Source: Schizochytrium sp. TIO01
Taxonomy: Eukaryota > Sar > Bigyra > Thraustochytrida > Thraustochytriidae
Reading direction: 5' to 3'
DNA length: 64,000 bases
Assembly: GCA_004764695.1 (NCBI GenBank)
Contig: SMSO01000034.1
Coordinates: 3,356,501-3,420,500, forward strand
This document shows, in pieces, positions 62,458 to 64,000 of the stretch. Each line of letters opens with the position of its first letter. Positions within the stretch are counted from its first letter, which is position 1. Under the pieces are notes generated by a model that saw only the letters and a program-made list of their open reading frames with translations, made no database searches and was not told where the DNA came from. Position numbers and translations under genes: made by a program.

Positions 62458-64000
62458 TTTTACCAAATAAACCTACTGTTTTCAAGATAGTGACCGCCAG
62501 TGAAGTAATCCAAATCTTTTGTTATGATAATTCGAAAAAAGAATCTCATTCCATTGTGTCCGGCTCACACATATCCTCCTTTTAAATTAAACATATTATC
62601 GTCTAAATATGTAGCTAACACTTGCGACATGCTTCAATCCTATCACACCTAGAATTATTTTATGCCACTTCTACGAGCGGGGACGAAAATAAATCTTAAC
62701 ACCATTCAAGATGTACTACAGAACGTTGAAAACAAAGTAAGATGTTGCAACTTTGTTAGAAAATAAACTAAAATACATTTCGTCCTATGTTGGGGCCTAC
62801 CCTAGCCTTTGTAGGATTGTATCCTATGAGTTCAAGTCAATCCCTTGTGTAGCTCATACTGACCTTATTTCTGGAGAACAGTATCGTTATTATTCCACTA
62901 CCACGAGTCAGAGGTTATCAATCCTTTGACTCGGGTAAAACTTACACCAAAACATTTATCCCTCATTGTTGTATACATTGCCGGTTTTACTTCTGAGTCA
63001 ATAACTTTTACAATTTCATTCAACAAGTAAAAAGAAACAGTACTCGAAACTACGGCAGGGTTCCTGTCACGCATCAAGCAGAATAATTACTTTTTCTCTA
63101 GCTAGTGATATTTCGGGCTCATTTTCATCGGCCTCCTTCCAGTTCTAATGAGCTGAGAGGAAGCATCTATAGTTTAGGATAGAAGGTACTGTAAAGGGTT
63201 TCTGAAATTTTAAGCTTCGACCTCCATGCGAAACCTTTGTAGTTTAAACTATAGGTCCACATTTTTCATATCAAAGATCGATCAAGCCATAGCGGTATCA
63301 TCACGATCAGCCAGGTCTTTTGTTCCATGAGAATGGACGTCTTGCGACTTGGATGCTCATCACAGCGGAGCCACCTGCTTCTCTTGTGCTCAATTTGAGG
63401 TTATCTCAGATTCCGTCAATCAAGCTTTTCGTGAACACCACAAGTTTATGGAAGGCATTTCCGATTATTGTACTTCGGAACCACCCCACTAGAACCCTAC
63501 CAGTAAATACTTGGATGAGGTGATGAACTTCTTCCCCACTAGAGAGTGGATATCTACAACCATTTATAGCGAGGAGGTGGGCCCCTCTCATATCCTGAAG
63601 ATTGCATATTCATGAGGCTTCGTGTAGTTAGTTCTCTTGATTGGCCTTGCTCTTTTCGTTTCTTCACAATTGTTTATTTTATTTAGAATCGTGGACTCAT
63701 TGCAAAATCGATTAATAATTACTCCTACCTACTAGTTAGTTCCCGCTGAAAAATAATGTTTGGAAACGACGCAGAAAATCTCCAACATAGTCCAATTTTA
63801 TAAACGGCAAGCTTGTTGCTGGCAAAGCCGCTTATTCTTAATCTTAAGTACTCCAAGCCACCAGACAAGCGTGCATGTGCGCTCAAAACGTTTAGCACGT
63901 GCATACTAGGTGCCAACCTATCCAGTATTAATAGCCAACCAGGGTCTTTCAAAGCGGTTGATTCACATTACGTTTAACTTCTTTTTTACAGAAAAAACAA
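62458..64000. other. Gene-free right end
   Basis: About 1.5 kb of AT-rich sequence downstream of DPH5. It contains a segment (62906-62942) resembling one at 5911-5951. No gene is seen; any gene to the right starts beyond the window. Confidence 0.55.

Noticed and set aside
61615-62466. 283-aa antisense open frame over DPH5
   Set aside because: The sense strand encodes conserved DPH5 motifs; the antisense frame is a shadow.

Overview
This is a nuclear window from a eukaryotic microbe. It has long non-coding stretches, at least one clear GT-AG intron (in the PDCD5 gene), Pol III tRNA genes with T-run terminators, and housekeeping genes found only in eukaryotes and archaea (DPH5, PDCD5) or only in eukaryotes (TBC Rab-GAP, Trf4-type poly(A) polymerase, two-pore K+ channel). 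A gamma-carbonic-anhydrase-like left-handed beta-helix protein of the kind attached to respiratory complex I argues against an animal or fungus. Few introns, long microsatellite-filled deserts and mosaic gene content would suit a stramenopile such as a thraustochytrid, but that placement is inference.

Layout. 1-2117 non-coding; 2118-3436 TBC GAP (minus). 3437-7898 is a microsatellite desert, followed by a small glutaredoxin/GST-N-like protein (7899-8270). 10077-12950 is a large unrecognised protein with an internally duplicated domain, then a class B DnaJ with a SUMO-interaction-like motif (13804-15198), convergent with a single-pass membrane protein with a very acidic tail (15706-17085). 17086-20323 is a second repeat desert, then the gamma-CA-like protein (20324-21148). 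An armadillo-like helical protein (22307-25195, minus) is divergent from valyl-tRNA synthetase (25755-28795). Six near-identical tRNA-Cys(GCA) genes lie in one orientation at 29122-31484. After them come a four-pass membrane protein (32223-32873), a C3orf33-like small membrane protein (minus), and a zeta-family P-loop kinase with poly-His/poly-Gln (minus). 35475-43383 is the longest desert and holds a (TATG)n array of about 250 bp. It is followed by a DUF5107/galactose-mutarotase-like protein (43384-45732), PDCD5 (46766-47389), an EF-hand protein (minus), a Cys-motif protein that looks virus- or bacteria-like (50090-50995), a large unknown protein running into a Trf4-like nucleotidyltransferase (51414-57029), a two-pore K+ channel (57791-58810) and DPH5 (61572-62457).

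There is no operon logic; genes are placed individually, with several convergent pairs separated by only 175-510 bp. The most striking points are the tRNA-Cys cluster; two otherwise well conserved genes (ValRS, DPH5) broken by single-base frame errors; further frame changes in the TBC gene and the large 51-57 kb unit; a gamma-CA fold without its zinc histidines; and several unrecognised proteins. The mixture of missing-base and extra-base shifts fits uncorrected assembly indels better than a programmed frameshift system, but only reads or RNA can settle it. Most coding starts given here are the first in-frame ATG. In four genes this sits in a matching ACAATG context, which supports those starts.
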